A DNA stretch of 64,000 nt from an uncultured Rhizobiaceae group bacterium (GTDB lineage Bacteria > Pseudomonadota > Alphaproteobacteria > Rhizobiales > Rhizobiaceae): positions 1 to 64,000 of the forward strand of contig CALHBJ010000007.1 in assembly GCA_937930845.1 (NCBI GenBank), written 5' to 3'. Position 1 is the stretch's first letter; every line of letters begins with the position of its first letter. Both the position numbers and the translations under genes were made by a program. The notes below the pieces were generated by a model. That model was not told the origin of the DNA. It searched no databases and worked only from the letters and a program-made list of their open reading frames with translations. Positions 20,326-29,276 of this stretch are shown here, piece after piece.

Positions 20326-21162
20326 ATGGATCAGTCTGACAAAGCCAGTGTGTTTCGTGAACTTCATCAACCAGGCAATCCATTCATCATGGCAAATGCG
20401 CATGATGTGGGCTCGGCAAAAGTGTTGGCCGCAATGGGTGCCCACGCGATTGGCACTACAAGTGCGGGCTTTGCCTTCACGGTGGGAGAGCCGGATGGGG
20501 CTATCGTGACACGTGATGCGATGCTGGATCATTGTGAAGACCTGGCACGGGCAATTGATATTGGTGTGTCGGGTGACCTGGAAAACGGATATGCCGACGA
20601 CCCCGCCGGTGTTGCTGAATGTATTGAGCTTGCAGCCGAAGTTGGTTTGGTGGGTTGCAGCATCGAAGACAGTTCATTTGATCCGGCAAAACCAGCCTAT
20701 GATTTTGATGTGGCTGTTGAGCGCATCAGGGTGGCGGTGGAGGCCGCGGAAGATCTGCCGTTTGAATTTACGTTATGTGCCCGTGCCGATGGGGTGATGA
20801 TTGGTGCCTATGATGTGGAAGAGGCGATTGCCCGGTGTCAGGCGTTTGAAGAGGTTGGGGCGCATGTGGTGTATGCACCGGTCCTGCCTACCATCGAAGA
20901 TGTGGCGCGGTTGTGCTCTTCCGTTTCCATTCCGGTCAATGTTTTGTGCGCTGGTGCGATGACGAAATATTCACGTGATGATTTTGCCAAGGCGGGCGTG
21001 GCACGCATTTCCGTGGGTTCTGCCCTTGCCAGCGTCACCCATAAAGCGATCCTGGATATTGGACAGGCTATGCTGGATGAGGGGGATTTCACAGGGCTGG
21101 CCAGAGGTGCATCAGGTCGCCGTATCAATGAACTTTTGAAAGACGGATCAGCAAAACCCTAA
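20326..21162 (+). CDS. Isocitrate lyase/PEP mutase superfamily protein
   Basis: 278 residues. TIM-barrel enzyme with the signatures IMANAHDVGSAKVLAAMGAHAIGTTSAG, GDLENGYADDP (metal-binding), VGCSIEDSS and FTLCARADG, given here as separate motifs. Members cleave or form C-C or P-C bonds in 2-oxo acids; this subgroup is often an oxaloacetate decarboxylase or methylisocitrate lyase relative, and the specific reaction is not known. It starts 4 nt after the preceding stop, so it belongs to the same operon. Confidence 0.82.
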   Translation: MDQSDKASVFRELHQPGNPFIMANAHDVGSAKVLAAMGAHAIGTTSAGFAFTVGEPDGAIVTRDAMLDHCEDLARAIDIGVSGDLENGYADDPAGVAECIELAAEVGLVGCSIEDSSFDPAKPAYDFDVAVERIRVAVEAAEDLPFEFTLCARADGVMIGAYDVEEAIARCQAFEEVGAHVVYAPVLPTIEDVARLCSSVSIPVNVLCAGAMTKYSRDDFAKAGVARISVGSALASVTHKAILDIGQAMLDEGDFTGLARGASGRRINELLKDGSAKP

Positions 21163-21202
21163 CGCTTGTACCAATGACATTATTGGTTTCTGGGAGGAAA
21201 GT

Positions 21203-22801
21203 ATGAGCATTGTAGATTTGATTGCAGATGACGGTGTTCCACCAGAACCACGCCGATCTGGTCGTGCCGGGGGTCGTCAAGCCAGACGCAACATGCGCGC
21301 TGCACCGCTTGCTGCGGATGTGCGACCCGTCCGTGCGGGAATGGATGGGGGAACATATAAACCCTTTTCCGACACCGATGTTCAACAAGTCCATGAAGCC
21401 GTGCTTGATGTGTTGGAAAATATTGGCCTGTCCCAGGCCACACCCAGCGTCGTGGCAGCGTGCGAGAAACTTGGCGCCATTATGGGCGATGATGGACGAC
21501 TGCGCTTCCCGCGCCAGACGGTCATGGACACGATAAAGAATGCCAACAGGAATCTTGTAATCCATGGGCAGGATCCAAAACATGACATGCACCCCCAGGG
21601 AACCAAGGTTCATTTTGGCACCGGTGGTGCCGCAGTTCATGTGGTTGATGTGGAGAAAAATGAATACCGCGAGAGCTATTTGCGTGATCTTTATGATGCG
21701 GCACGGATTGTGGAAAGCCTCGACAATATTCACTTCTTCCAGCGGCCAATGGTTGCGCGTGACCTGGAAGACCCCAGGGAGCTGGACCTCAATACGCTCT
21801 ATGCCTGCATGTTGGGAACGACAAAACATATTGGCACATCATTTACGCTTGCCGAGTTCGTCCCCGATGCATTGAAAATGATGTATAAAGTGGCGGGTGG
21901 AGAAGAGGCGTTTCGGGCACGGCCGTTCGTGTCCAACAGCAATTGCTTTGTTGTACCGCCCCTGCGGTTTGCGCCTGATGCCACGGATGTTCTGGAACAG
22001 TGTGTTTATGGGGGCATGCCAGTCCTGTTGCTTTCTGCCGGGCAGGCCGGGGCAACTGCGCCTGCAGCGATTGCCGGTGCAGTGGTTCAGGCTGTGGCCG
22101 AAGTGTTGGCTGGCCTCGTGCTGGTTAATGGCCTTGCGCCAGGCCATCCGGCAATATTTGGCACATGGCCGTTCGTCTCGGACCTGCGCACCGGCGCGAT
22201 GTCCGGGGGCTCTGGTGAGCAAGCTTTGCTGACGGCGGCATGTGCTCAAATGGCGAATTATTATGATCTTCCCGGAGGGTCAGCCGCGGGCATGTGTGAT
22301 GCAAAAATGCCCGACATTCAGGCGGGATGGGAAAAAGGCATTGCCTATGTGCTGGCGGGCATGGCTGGCACGAATATCATTTATGAAGCAGCCGGCATGC
22401 ATGGGTCACTGATGGGGTTTTGTCTGGAAAGCCTGTTTCTCGACAATGATGCGCTGGGTCAGGCTTTGCGCTGTGTGCGCGGGATTGAGGTCAATGAAGA
22501 GACTTTGAGCATTTCAGCCATGCGGGAAGTGTGTGTGGACGGGCCAGGCCATTATCTTGGCCACAGCCAGACGCTGGAACTCATGCAGCGTGAATATCTG
22601 TATCCCGATCTTGCAAACAGGTTCAGCCCCAAGGAATGGGCAGAACTGGGCAAGCCGGATATTGTTCAGCTGGCAGTTGAGCGCAAACGCCAGGTGCTGG
22701 ATACATTTTTCCCAAGCCATGTGGATGCGCAGATCGACGCGGAACTGCGCGCGGAATTCCCAATCAAATTGCCCAAGGCTCAGATGCGTCCTCAAGACTG
22801 A
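21203..22801 (+). CDS. Trimethylamine methyltransferase (MttB) superfamily protein, non-pyrrolysine
   Basis: 532 residues with no internal amber codon, so it belongs to the non-pyrrolysine MttB-like group, some members of which demethylate glycine betaine, proline betaine or carnitine with a corrinoid protein as acceptor. An N-terminal basic, disordered tail (PRRSGRAGGRQARRNMRAAP) precedes the barrel with GTGGAAVHVVDVE, GTTKHIGTSFTLAEF, and SGGSGEQALL. The start ATG 21203 follows a GGGAGGAAAG site. No corrinoid protein or reactivase gene is in this window, so its methyl acceptor is unclear. It probably ends the operon started by the XRE regulator. Confidence 0.88.
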   Translation: MSIVDLIADDGVPPEPRRSGRAGGRQARRNMRAAPLAADVRPVRAGMDGGTYKPFSDTDVQQVHEAVLDVLENIGLSQATPSVVAACEKLGAIMGDDGRLRFPRQTVMDTIKNANRNLVIHGQDPKHDMHPQGTKVHFGTGGAAVHVVDVEKNEYRESYLRDLYDAARIVESLDNIHFFQRPMVARDLEDPRELDLNTLYACMLGTTKHIGTSFTLAEFVPDALKMMYKVAGGEEAFRARPFVSNSNCFVVPPLRFAPDATDVLEQCVYGGMPVLLLSAGQAGATAPAAIAGAVVQAVAEVLAGLVLVNGLAPGHPAIFGTWPFVSDLRTGAMSGGSGEQALLTAACAQMANYYDLPGGSAAGMCDAKMPDIQAGWEKGIAYVLAGMAGTNIIYEAAGMHGSLMGFCLESLFLDNDALGQALRCVRGIEVNEETLSISAMREVCVDGPGHYLGHSQTLELMQREYLYPDLANRFSPKEWAELGKPDIVQLAVERKRQVLDTFFPSHVDAQIDAELRAEFPIKLPKAQMRPQD

Positions 22802-22846
22802 ACGCATATGCAGTAAATTGACGGGAATCAGCGCGGTGCAAGGCAG

Positions 22847-22891
22847 CCATGCAACTGCGCGCTTTGCATGGGCACGACAGGTGACTATAAA
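22847..22891 (+). promoter_or_regulatory. Dyad operator and promoter for pyc
   Basis: CCATGCAA (22847-22854) and TTGCATGG (22864-22871) are exact inverted halves, with a central GCGCGC adding to the symmetry. The right half overlaps a plausible -35 (TTGCAT, 22864-22869) lying 16 nt before TATAAA (22886-22891). A repressor bound there would block pyc transcription. This is the only strong dyad in the 120-nt gap. Confidence 0.55.
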
Positions 22892-22921
22892 CCTCTGAAC
22901 TTGCGTTGAGAGGAATCTTCC

Positions 22922-25900
22922 ATGGCCATCAAAAAAATTCTTGTTGCCAACCGGTCTGAAATTGCCATTCGTGTATTTCGGGCAGCAAATGAATTGTCGC
23001 TGGCCACCGTTGCGATTTGGGCAGAAGAAGACAAACTGGCCCTGCACCGGTTCAAAGCCGATGAGGCCTATCAGATTGGCAGCGGCCCACATCTGGAAAA
23101 AGCGATGGGGCCAATCGAAAGCTATCTTTCGATTGAAGAGGTCATTCGCGTGGCGAAGCTTTCCAATGCCGATGCCATTCATCCGGGTTACGGACTGCTT
23201 TCTGAAAGCCCCGAATTTGTTGATGCTTGCGCAGAAGCCGGGATTACCTTCATTGGTCCCAAGGCCGAAACCATGCGGTCTTTGGGCAATAAAGTGGCTG
23301 CCCGCAATCTGGCGGTATCTGCGGGCGTTCCTGTTGTGCCGGCAACCGAGCCGCTGCCGGAAGATATCGAAACTGTGCGCAAGATGGCCAAGGATGTTGG
23401 CTATCCTGTCATGCTCAAGGCGTCCTGGGGCGGCGGCGGTCGCGGTATGCGTGTCATCCGAAGCGAAGCCGAGCTCGAAAATGAAACGCTGGAAGCCCGC
23501 CGGGAAGCGCGCGCTGCATTTGGCAAGGATGAAATCTATCTGGAAAAACTAGTTGAACGTGCCCGCCATGTGGAAGTGCAAATTCTGGGTGATGGCACAG
23601 GCAATGCGGTGCACCTGTTTGAACGGGATTGCTCGGTACAACGGCGCAACCAGAAAGTGGTTGAGCGGGCACCGGCCCCTTATCTTTGTGAAGAAAAAAG
23701 ACAGGAATTATGCGGCTACGCGCTAAAAATCGCGCGCTCAACGAACTACCTGGGCGCGGGCACTGTCGAGTTCCTGATGGATGTGGACACCGAAGAATTT
23801 TACTTCATTGAGGTCAACCCCCGCGTTCAGGTGGAACACACGGTTACTGAAGAAGTGACCGGCATTGATATCATCAAAGCACAGATTCATCTGGTCGATG
23901 GCCATCGCATTGGGACGCCAGAATCGGGTGTACCAAACCAGGACGAGATCAAGCTCAACGGCCACGCCCTGCAATGCCGCATCACAACGGAAGACCCTGA
24001 ACAGAATTTCATTCCCGATTATGGCCGCATCACTGCTTATCGCGGGGCCACCGGTTTTGGTATTCGACTTGATGGCGGCACAGCTTATTCCGGTGCCGTG
24101 ATTACCCGTTTTTACGATCCGTTACTGGAGAAGGTCACGGCCTGGGCGCCCACGTCTGAAGAGACAATTTTGCGTATGCACCGTGCCTTGCGTGAATTTC
24201 GAATTCGCGGTGTGGCAACCAATCTGACTTTTCTTGAAAACATCATCACCCACGAGAAATTCAAGAATAATACCTATACCACCCGGTTTATCGACGAGAC
24301 GGACAGCCTGTTTGAAAAGGTGAAGCGCCGGGACCGGGCGTCGCGATTGCTGAACTATATCGCCGATGTGTCGGTCAATCAGCATCCTGAAGCACGGGGC
24401 CGTGCGCTGCCGCCGGAAAATCTGCAAGTGCCACGTGCGCCCTGGTATGAGGGGTCAGTGCCCGATGGAACGCGCCAGCGGCTTGAAAAGGACGGGGCGC
24501 AGGCCTTTTCAAAATGGATGCGGGACCAGAAACAGGTACTCATCACCGATACCACCATGCGTGACGGCCACCAGTCACTGCTTGCGACCCGCATGCGCAC
24601 CCATGATATTGCCGCTGTGGCTGGGGCCTATGCCAAGGCATTGCCTCAACTGCTTTCCCTGGAATGTTGGGGCGGTGCGACATTTGATGTTGCCATGCGC
24701 TTTTTGACTGAAGACCCATGGGAGCGGCTGGCGCAAATCCGTGAGCGGGCGCCCAACTTATTGCTGCAAGCGCTGGTCCGTGGCTCCAATGGTGTGGGCT
24801 ATACCGGATATCCCGACAATGTGGTTCAGGCCTGGGTGAAGGAAGCCGCATCAGGTGGTGTGGATTTGTTCCGCGTGTTCGATTCGCTGAACTGGGTTGA
24901 AAACATGCGAGTGTGCATGGATGCGGTGATTGACAGCGGCAAATTGTGTGAGGGTACGATTTGTTATTCCGGCGATCTGACCAATGCCAGCGAAACCCAA
25001 TACACGCTTCAATATTACCTGAAACTGGCCGAAGAGCTGCATAATGCAGGTGCGCATATTATTGCTATCAAAGACATGGCCGGTCTGATGAAGCCTGCCT
25101 CGGCACGTCAATTGTTTCCCGCCCTGCGGGATGTGACCGATCTGCCAATACATTTCCATACCCATGATACGTCTGGCATATCGGCGGCGACCGTATTGGC
25201 TGCAGTTGAATCCGGAGTGGATGCGGTGGATGCGGCGATGGATGCCCTTTCCGGCAGCACATCGCAGCCGTGTCTTGGGTCCATTGTGGAAGCCTTGCGC
25301 GGCAGCGATCGTGATCCCGGATTGGATGCGGACGCTATTCGCGAAATCTCGCTTTATTGGGAATCCGCTCGGGCCCAATATGTGGCCTTTGAAAGTGACG
25401 TGAAATCTCCGGCCTCGGAGGTTTATCTGCATGAAATGCCGGGCGGCCAATATACCAATCTTAAGGAGCAGGCACGGTCTCTTGGGCTGGCTTCCAAATG
25501 GAATACGGTTTCCAAAGCCTATGCTGAGGTCAACGATATTGTGGGCAATATTACCAAGGTAACGCCCTCTTCAAAGGTCGTTGGTGACATGGCGCTTATG
25601 ATGGTGTCGCAAGGCTTGACCCGCAAGGAGGTCGAGGATCCCGACGTTGATGTCTCGTTCCCGGAATCTGTGGTTTCCATGATGCGGGGCGATTTGGGAT
25701 TTCCGCCCCAGGGATGGCCTGAAGCGTTCCAGAAGAAGGTGCTCAAGGATCAAAAACCACTGACAGACCGGGTGGGTGCGCTGATGGAGCCGGCGGATCT
25801 GCCATCCCTGCGCACCAAAATTGAAGGGGAACTGGAAAAGGAAATCACGGATCAGGATTTCGCTTCCTACTTGATGTATCCAAAGGTCTTTACAGATTTT

Positions 25901-26389
25901 GCCCGCGCCCGCGCTAATTTTGGGCCCATGTCCGCACTTCCCACACCTGTCTATTTCTATGGAATGAAGCCGGGTGATGAAATCATGGTGGAGATTGAAC
26001 AGGGCAAGACCCTGGTTGTTCGCTGTCTTGCGGTATCTGAAATGGACAAGCAGGGGATGGTTACCGTCTTCTTTGAACTGAACGGACAGCCGCGCCGCGC
26101 CCGTGTGCCAGACCGCCATAATGGCGCCGATGCTGTTGTCGACCGGCCCAAGGCTGAGATCAATAATCCGGCCCAGGTGGGCGCGCCCATGCCGGGCGTG
26201 GTGTCATCGATCATGGTGGAAGCCGGACAAGAGGTTGCCGCGGGAGACGTGGTTTTATCCATTGAAGCGATGAAGATGGAGACTGCATTGCATGCGGAAG
26301 CCGCCGGGGTCGTGGCGGATATACTCGTCGAACGTGGCGATCAGATCGATGCAAAAGACCTTTTGGTTCGTCTGACGCTGAGCGAATGA
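22922..26389 (+). CDS. pyc: Pyruvate carboxylase
   Basis: ATP- and biotin-dependent anaplerotic carboxylation of pyruvate to oxaloacetate. The 1155-residue single chain has the biotin carboxylase domain (start KKILVANRSEIAIRVFRAA; GGGGRGMR ATP-grasp loop; EVNPRVQVEHTVTE), the carboxyltransferase domain (TDTTMRDGHQSLLATRMRT; HFHTHDTSG metal ligands), and a C-terminal biotinyl domain with EAMKMET (biotinyl Lys about 1118). The length and order are those of the alpha4 type. A good AGAGGAA site precedes ATG 22922. It is coupled to the next gene by an ATGA overlap. Confidence 0.97.
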   Translation: MAIKKILVANRSEIAIRVFRAANELSLATVAIWAEEDKLALHRFKADEAYQIGSGPHLEKAMGPIESYLSIEEVIRVAKLSNADAIHPGYGLLSESPEFVDACAEAGITFIGPKAETMRSLGNKVAARNLAVSAGVPVVPATEPLPEDIETVRKMAKDVGYPVMLKASWGGGGRGMRVIRSEAELENETLEARREARAAFGKDEIYLEKLVERARHVEVQILGDGTGNAVHLFERDCSVQRRNQKVVERAPAPYLCEEKRQELCGYALKIARSTNYLGAGTVEFLMDVDTEEFYFIEVNPRVQVEHTVTEEVTGIDIIKAQIHLVDGHRIGTPESGVPNQDEIKLNGHALQCRITTEDPEQNFIPDYGRITAYRGATGFGIRLDGGTAYSGAVITRFYDPLLEKVTAWAPTSEETILRMHRALREFRIRGVATNLTFLENIITHEKFKNNTYTTRFIDETDSLFEKVKRRDRASRLLNYIADVSVNQHPEARGRALPPENLQVPRAPWYEGSVPDGTRQRLEKDGAQAFSKWMRDQKQVLITDTTMRDGHQSLLATRMRTHDIAAVAGAYAKALPQLLSLECWGGATFDVAMRFLTEDPWERLAQIRERAPNLLLQALVRGSNGVGYTGYPDNVVQAWVKEAASGGVDLFRVFDSLNWVENMRVCMDAVIDSGKLCEGTICYSGDLTNASETQYTLQYYLKLAEELHNAGAHIIAIKDMAGLMKPASARQLFPALRDVTDLPIHFHTHDTSGISAATVLAAVESGVDAVDAAMDALSGSTSQPCLGSIVEALRGSDRDPGLDADAIREISLYWESARAQYVAFESDVKSPASEVYLHEMPGGQYTNLKEQARSLGLASKWNTVSKAYAEVNDIVGNITKVTPSSKVVGDMALMMVSQGLTRKEVEDPDVDVSFPESVVSMMRGDLGFPPQGWPEAFQKKVLKDQKPLTDRVGALMEPADLPSLRTKIEGELEKEITDQDFASYLMYPKVFTDFARARANFGPMSALPTPVYFYGMKPGDEIMVEIEQGKTLVVRCLAVSEMDKQGMVTVFFELNGQPRRARVPDRHNGADAVVDRPKAEINNPAQVGAPMPGVVSSIMVEAGQEVAAGDVVLSIEAMKMETALHAEAAGVVADILVERGDQIDAKDLLVRLTLSE

Positions 26390-27135
26390 CCCTGCCAGAC
26401 ACCCTTTGGACAAAAACAAATTGCGTGGTTATTGGGGCCAGCGGCGGCATTGGGGAAGCCTTTGTGCGCCATTTGGTAGACCAGGAACAGGTTGAGCGAG
26501 TCCATTGCCTGTCCCGCCGGGGTGTAATTCCGTTTGAAAATACCAAGCTGGTGGGCGGGGTTATCGACTATGAGACTCCCACTTCCATTTCCCAGGTGGC
26601 CGGAATTGTCGCTCAGGACGGACCGCTTGATCTGGTCATCGTAGCAACAGGTTTGTTGCACCGCGATGGGGAAATCGGGCCGGAAAAGTCCTTGCGAAAT
26701 CTGGAAGATGGGGCATTGGAGAAAGTGTTTCGCATCAATGCATTTGGCCCGGCACTGGTGGCCAAATCATTCTTGCCACTGATGCGCCGGGACAAAAAAA
26801 CCGTGTTCGCGGCCCTTTCTGCCCGGGTTGGGTCGATATCTGACAATCAAATCGGCGGGTGGTACGGGTATCGCGCAGCGAAGGCGGCGCTTAATCAGAT
26901 ATTGCGCACAGCCAGCATTGAACATGCGCGGCGATGGCCCCAAGGGGTGGTCGTGGGTCTGCATCCCGGCACGGTGGATACCGAGCTTTCAAAGCCGTTC
27001 CAGCGCAATGTGGCTGAGGGGAAATTGTTCACAGCACCTAAAGCAACTGGCGAGATGTTGCGTGTTCTTGACAGACTTACTGCTGCTGATACGGGCCGTG
27101 TTTTTGCCTATGACGGACAAATTGTGCCCGCCTGA
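26386..27135 (+). CDS. SDR-family oxidoreductase (C-factor-like), coupled to pyc
   Basis: 249 residues. Rossmann fold with VIGASGGIGEAFVRHLV, the NNAG-equivalent VIVATGLL, and the catalytic YGYRAAKAALNQ (Tyr-Lys). It ends FAYDGQIVPA. The sequence is closest in feel to short SDRs of the CsgA/C-factor group. ATG overlaps the pyc stop by 4 nt, so the two are translationally coupled, an unusual partner for pyc. Substrate unknown. It converges on the protease-nuclease gene. Confidence 0.85.
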   Translation: MTLPDTLWTKTNCVVIGASGGIGEAFVRHLVDQEQVERVHCLSRRGVIPFENTKLVGGVIDYETPTSISQVAGIVAQDGPLDLVIVATGLLHRDGEIGPEKSLRNLEDGALEKVFRINAFGPALVAKSFLPLMRRDKKTVFAALSARVGSISDNQIGGWYGYRAAKAALNQILRTASIEHARRWPQGVVVGLHPGTVDTELSKPFQRNVAEGKLFTAPKATGEMLRVLDRLTAADTGRVFAYDGQIVPA

Positions 27136-27147
27136 ACTGCCCGCCTC

Positions 27148-29133
27148 TCACAATATGATGTCATCCTCTCCAAAGACGAAGCGGGTATGGCGTGTGGATT
27201 CAAGCGCATTGATTGCATCAAAGGGGCGCAGTGCAGAAAAGTCCAATCCGGTTTCTTCTTCCACTGCGGCGATCGTGACTTGCAGATGATCCGATTGGAG
27301 ACGTGCCAGGGAATGCTGTCTTAGATTGGTGAACACGCGGGATTCATAAAGCGCCTGCACGAGTTTGGTTTGGCCTCGAATGAATGCCGTGGCTGCAATT
27401 CCCTCTTCCTTCTCGATGACTGCCACTTTCCAGAAGCTCAATGGAATTTGCCAGGGACCATCGTCGCGATTTTTGCCATAGATCGGGTCGTGATCGCGGA
27501 AAATCGGGCCGGTAAATACGGTTACCCGTCTTTGCCCGGCCTGAGCGCGGCGTAATACATAATCCTCAATGTTCAGCCATACGCCACCGTTAAGTGCCTG
27601 CACCTGGGGTGCGGCGTTGGAATAGTGGAATGTGTGGTCCTCAGCAATGCGGGCCTCGTCCTTGGTGCCCCAGCAGGGATCAAACCGACGGACCATATGG
27701 CCCCTGCTGAACTGAACCGGATCATCCCCCAGTTTTCTTTCATAGAATGTATCATGGGGCTGGAATTCTTCGTCCATGCGAATATCGACACGAAATTTCC
27801 CTGCGCGTTTGCCAGGGTGAACCAGCGAATCCCCTTTTATGTTTACAGCGGTGATGATGGGAAATTTGCGTTCGTTATGCACCACACAGGAGAAGTGCAG
27901 GTAGTCTAATATGGGATCACCACCGGATTTCGTTGGTGCGGCGTGGTTGATCTGATTGGAAAGAATGGTCTTTAGATCCAGCGGATGATCCTTAAAGAAT
28001 TTAGGATCATAACCCAGTTTCATGGGCTTCCAGTCTTTCCACTTTTGCGGCTTGTGGGGGGAGCGGTCGCGTTCAAACTGGTCAAGCTCCGCGCCACCAT
28101 GTTCGCGCACGGGAAGTATGGATGGCACACCCAGTGCCCGTTCAATTCTGTCCAGAGCCTTGGCGGCATGGGGATTGGAAAAGCGCTCGCTTTCCAGGAG
28201 TTTTGAGATTGCGCTTATTCGAACGCCCTCATTGCCGGCCCATTTGGCCTTTTCACCGCGATCAAATTTGGCCCGGTTTTCCGCACCGGGTGCCAATATG
28301 GCTTTGTGATGAATGGCGACCACCTGCCATTGGTCGTTGAGTACCGGTGCGCCGGATGAGCCTGGCAATGTGTCGGTGGTGTAGTGAATGAACTTGCTTA
28401 GATCAATTTTGTGGGCGTCGCTGAGCTTGATGATCTGGCTTTTGCGAATCGTCATTTGTTTTGGGCGCCCGCCGGGATGTTGGCAGATTGTCACCCATTC
28501 CCCCGATACGCCTTTTCCCGACAGGGGCAGCAGCGGCAGATGGCCATACCGTTCCAGCGGCGCGCCGTGTTCGGAAAAGGGAACCACTGATACGAGCGTC
28601 ACATCAAGATCAATGCTGGTGAAAAAGATATCATGGGGTGACAGGTTGAACCTGACCGGAGTTTGCAATGCGCCCTCGCTGTCATGTTCATATCCAAATT
28701 CAGCTTCGGCCTGGGCAGCCTCGGCGCTGGATGAAAGGACGTGATTATTGGTCATCAGCAATTCCGGGCCGATCAGAAATCCGGTGCCATGCCAGCCGCC
28801 TGATCTGGATGGCACTTTGATCCGGCAAACGGCATTGGCTGCCTTGATGCCGCGGCTTAGGAAATTTACCGATGTGAGATTATTCTCGCCAATAATTCGT
28901 TCATACGCATTGGGATCGCTGCGATCATCTTCCAGCAAAGTTTTGCGGATCGTATATTGCTGGCGCTCGCGGGGTGCGGGCGCACGTTCCATCATGCCGG
29001 GTTTGATTGTTGGATCAGCGGCGCGATCAAATTCGACAGCTGTAGAAATGGCGAGGGACAATTCCTCGTCATCTGCCACAATGATATCCTTACGGTTTTT
29101 CAGTGATTGGTGTTGTGAAGATTTATTTGTCAT
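27148..29133 (-). CDS. Trypsin-like serine protease fused to DNA/RNA non-specific endonuclease
   Basis: 661 residues from ATG 29133 (AGAGGT site 7 nt upstream; an extension to 29166 lacks one). The N-terminal 90 residues are charged and likely disordered. A V8/trypsin-like protease follows (about 90-290): GTGFLIGPELLMTNNHVL with catalytic His131, DLDVTLV with Asp177, and LPGSSGAPV with Ser260. A linker of about 90 residues leads to a NUC1 nuclease: FSRGHMVRRFD (the DRGH motif with Ser for Asp, His479 kept), FHYSNAAPQ and the downstream Asn and Glu that bind the metal. No signal peptide is seen, so it may act in the cytoplasm. All key catalytic residues appear intact. The role is unknown; programmed cell death, defence and nucleoprotein degradation are possibilities. 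Confidence 0.88.
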   Translation of the reverse strand: MTNKSSQHQSLKNRKDIIVADDEELSLAISTAVEFDRAADPTIKPGMMERAPAPRERQQYTIRKTLLEDDRSDPNAYERIIGENNLTSVNFLSRGIKAANAVCRIKVPSRSGGWHGTGFLIGPELLMTNNHVLSSSAEAAQAEAEFGYEHDSEGALQTPVRFNLSPHDIFFTSIDLDVTLVSVVPFSEHGAPLERYGHLPLLPLSGKGVSGEWVTICQHPGGRPKQMTIRKSQIIKLSDAHKIDLSKFIHYTTDTLPGSSGAPVLNDQWQVVAIHHKAILAPGAENRAKFDRGEKAKWAGNEGVRISAISKLLESERFSNPHAAKALDRIERALGVPSILPVREHGGAELDQFERDRSPHKPQKWKDWKPMKLGYDPKFFKDHPLDLKTILSNQINHAAPTKSGGDPILDYLHFSCVVHNERKFPIITAVNIKGDSLVHPGKRAGKFRVDIRMDEEFQPHDTFYERKLGDDPVQFSRGHMVRRFDPCWGTKDEARIAEDHTFHYSNAAPQVQALNGGVWLNIEDYVLRRAQAGQRRVTVFTGPIFRDHDPIYGKNRDDGPWQIPLSFWKVAVIEKEEGIAATAFIRGQTKLVQALYESRVFTNLRQHSLARLQSDHLQVTIAAVEEETGLDFSALRPFDAINALESTRHTRFVFGEDDIIL

Positions 29134-29276
29134 TGGGCACCTCTGCGCTGCATGCAGAAGCGCCACGCTCTCCCTAAATCGGGAGAATTGGAATTACCTT
29201 GCACGCTCATGCCCCTAGAGGTTCAAGCGTCCTCCAGAAGACAAGTGACGTCAAGACCGGGCCATGGCATTCCGGT

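Noticed and set aside
21203-22801. Pyrrolysine-containing MttB
   Set aside because: The reading frame has no internal amber codon and no pyl genes are seen.
22514-23182. 222-codon minus-strand ORF opposite the MttB-like gene and pyc
   Set aside because: Antisense to two solid genes; long opposite-strand frames are common with this codon usage.
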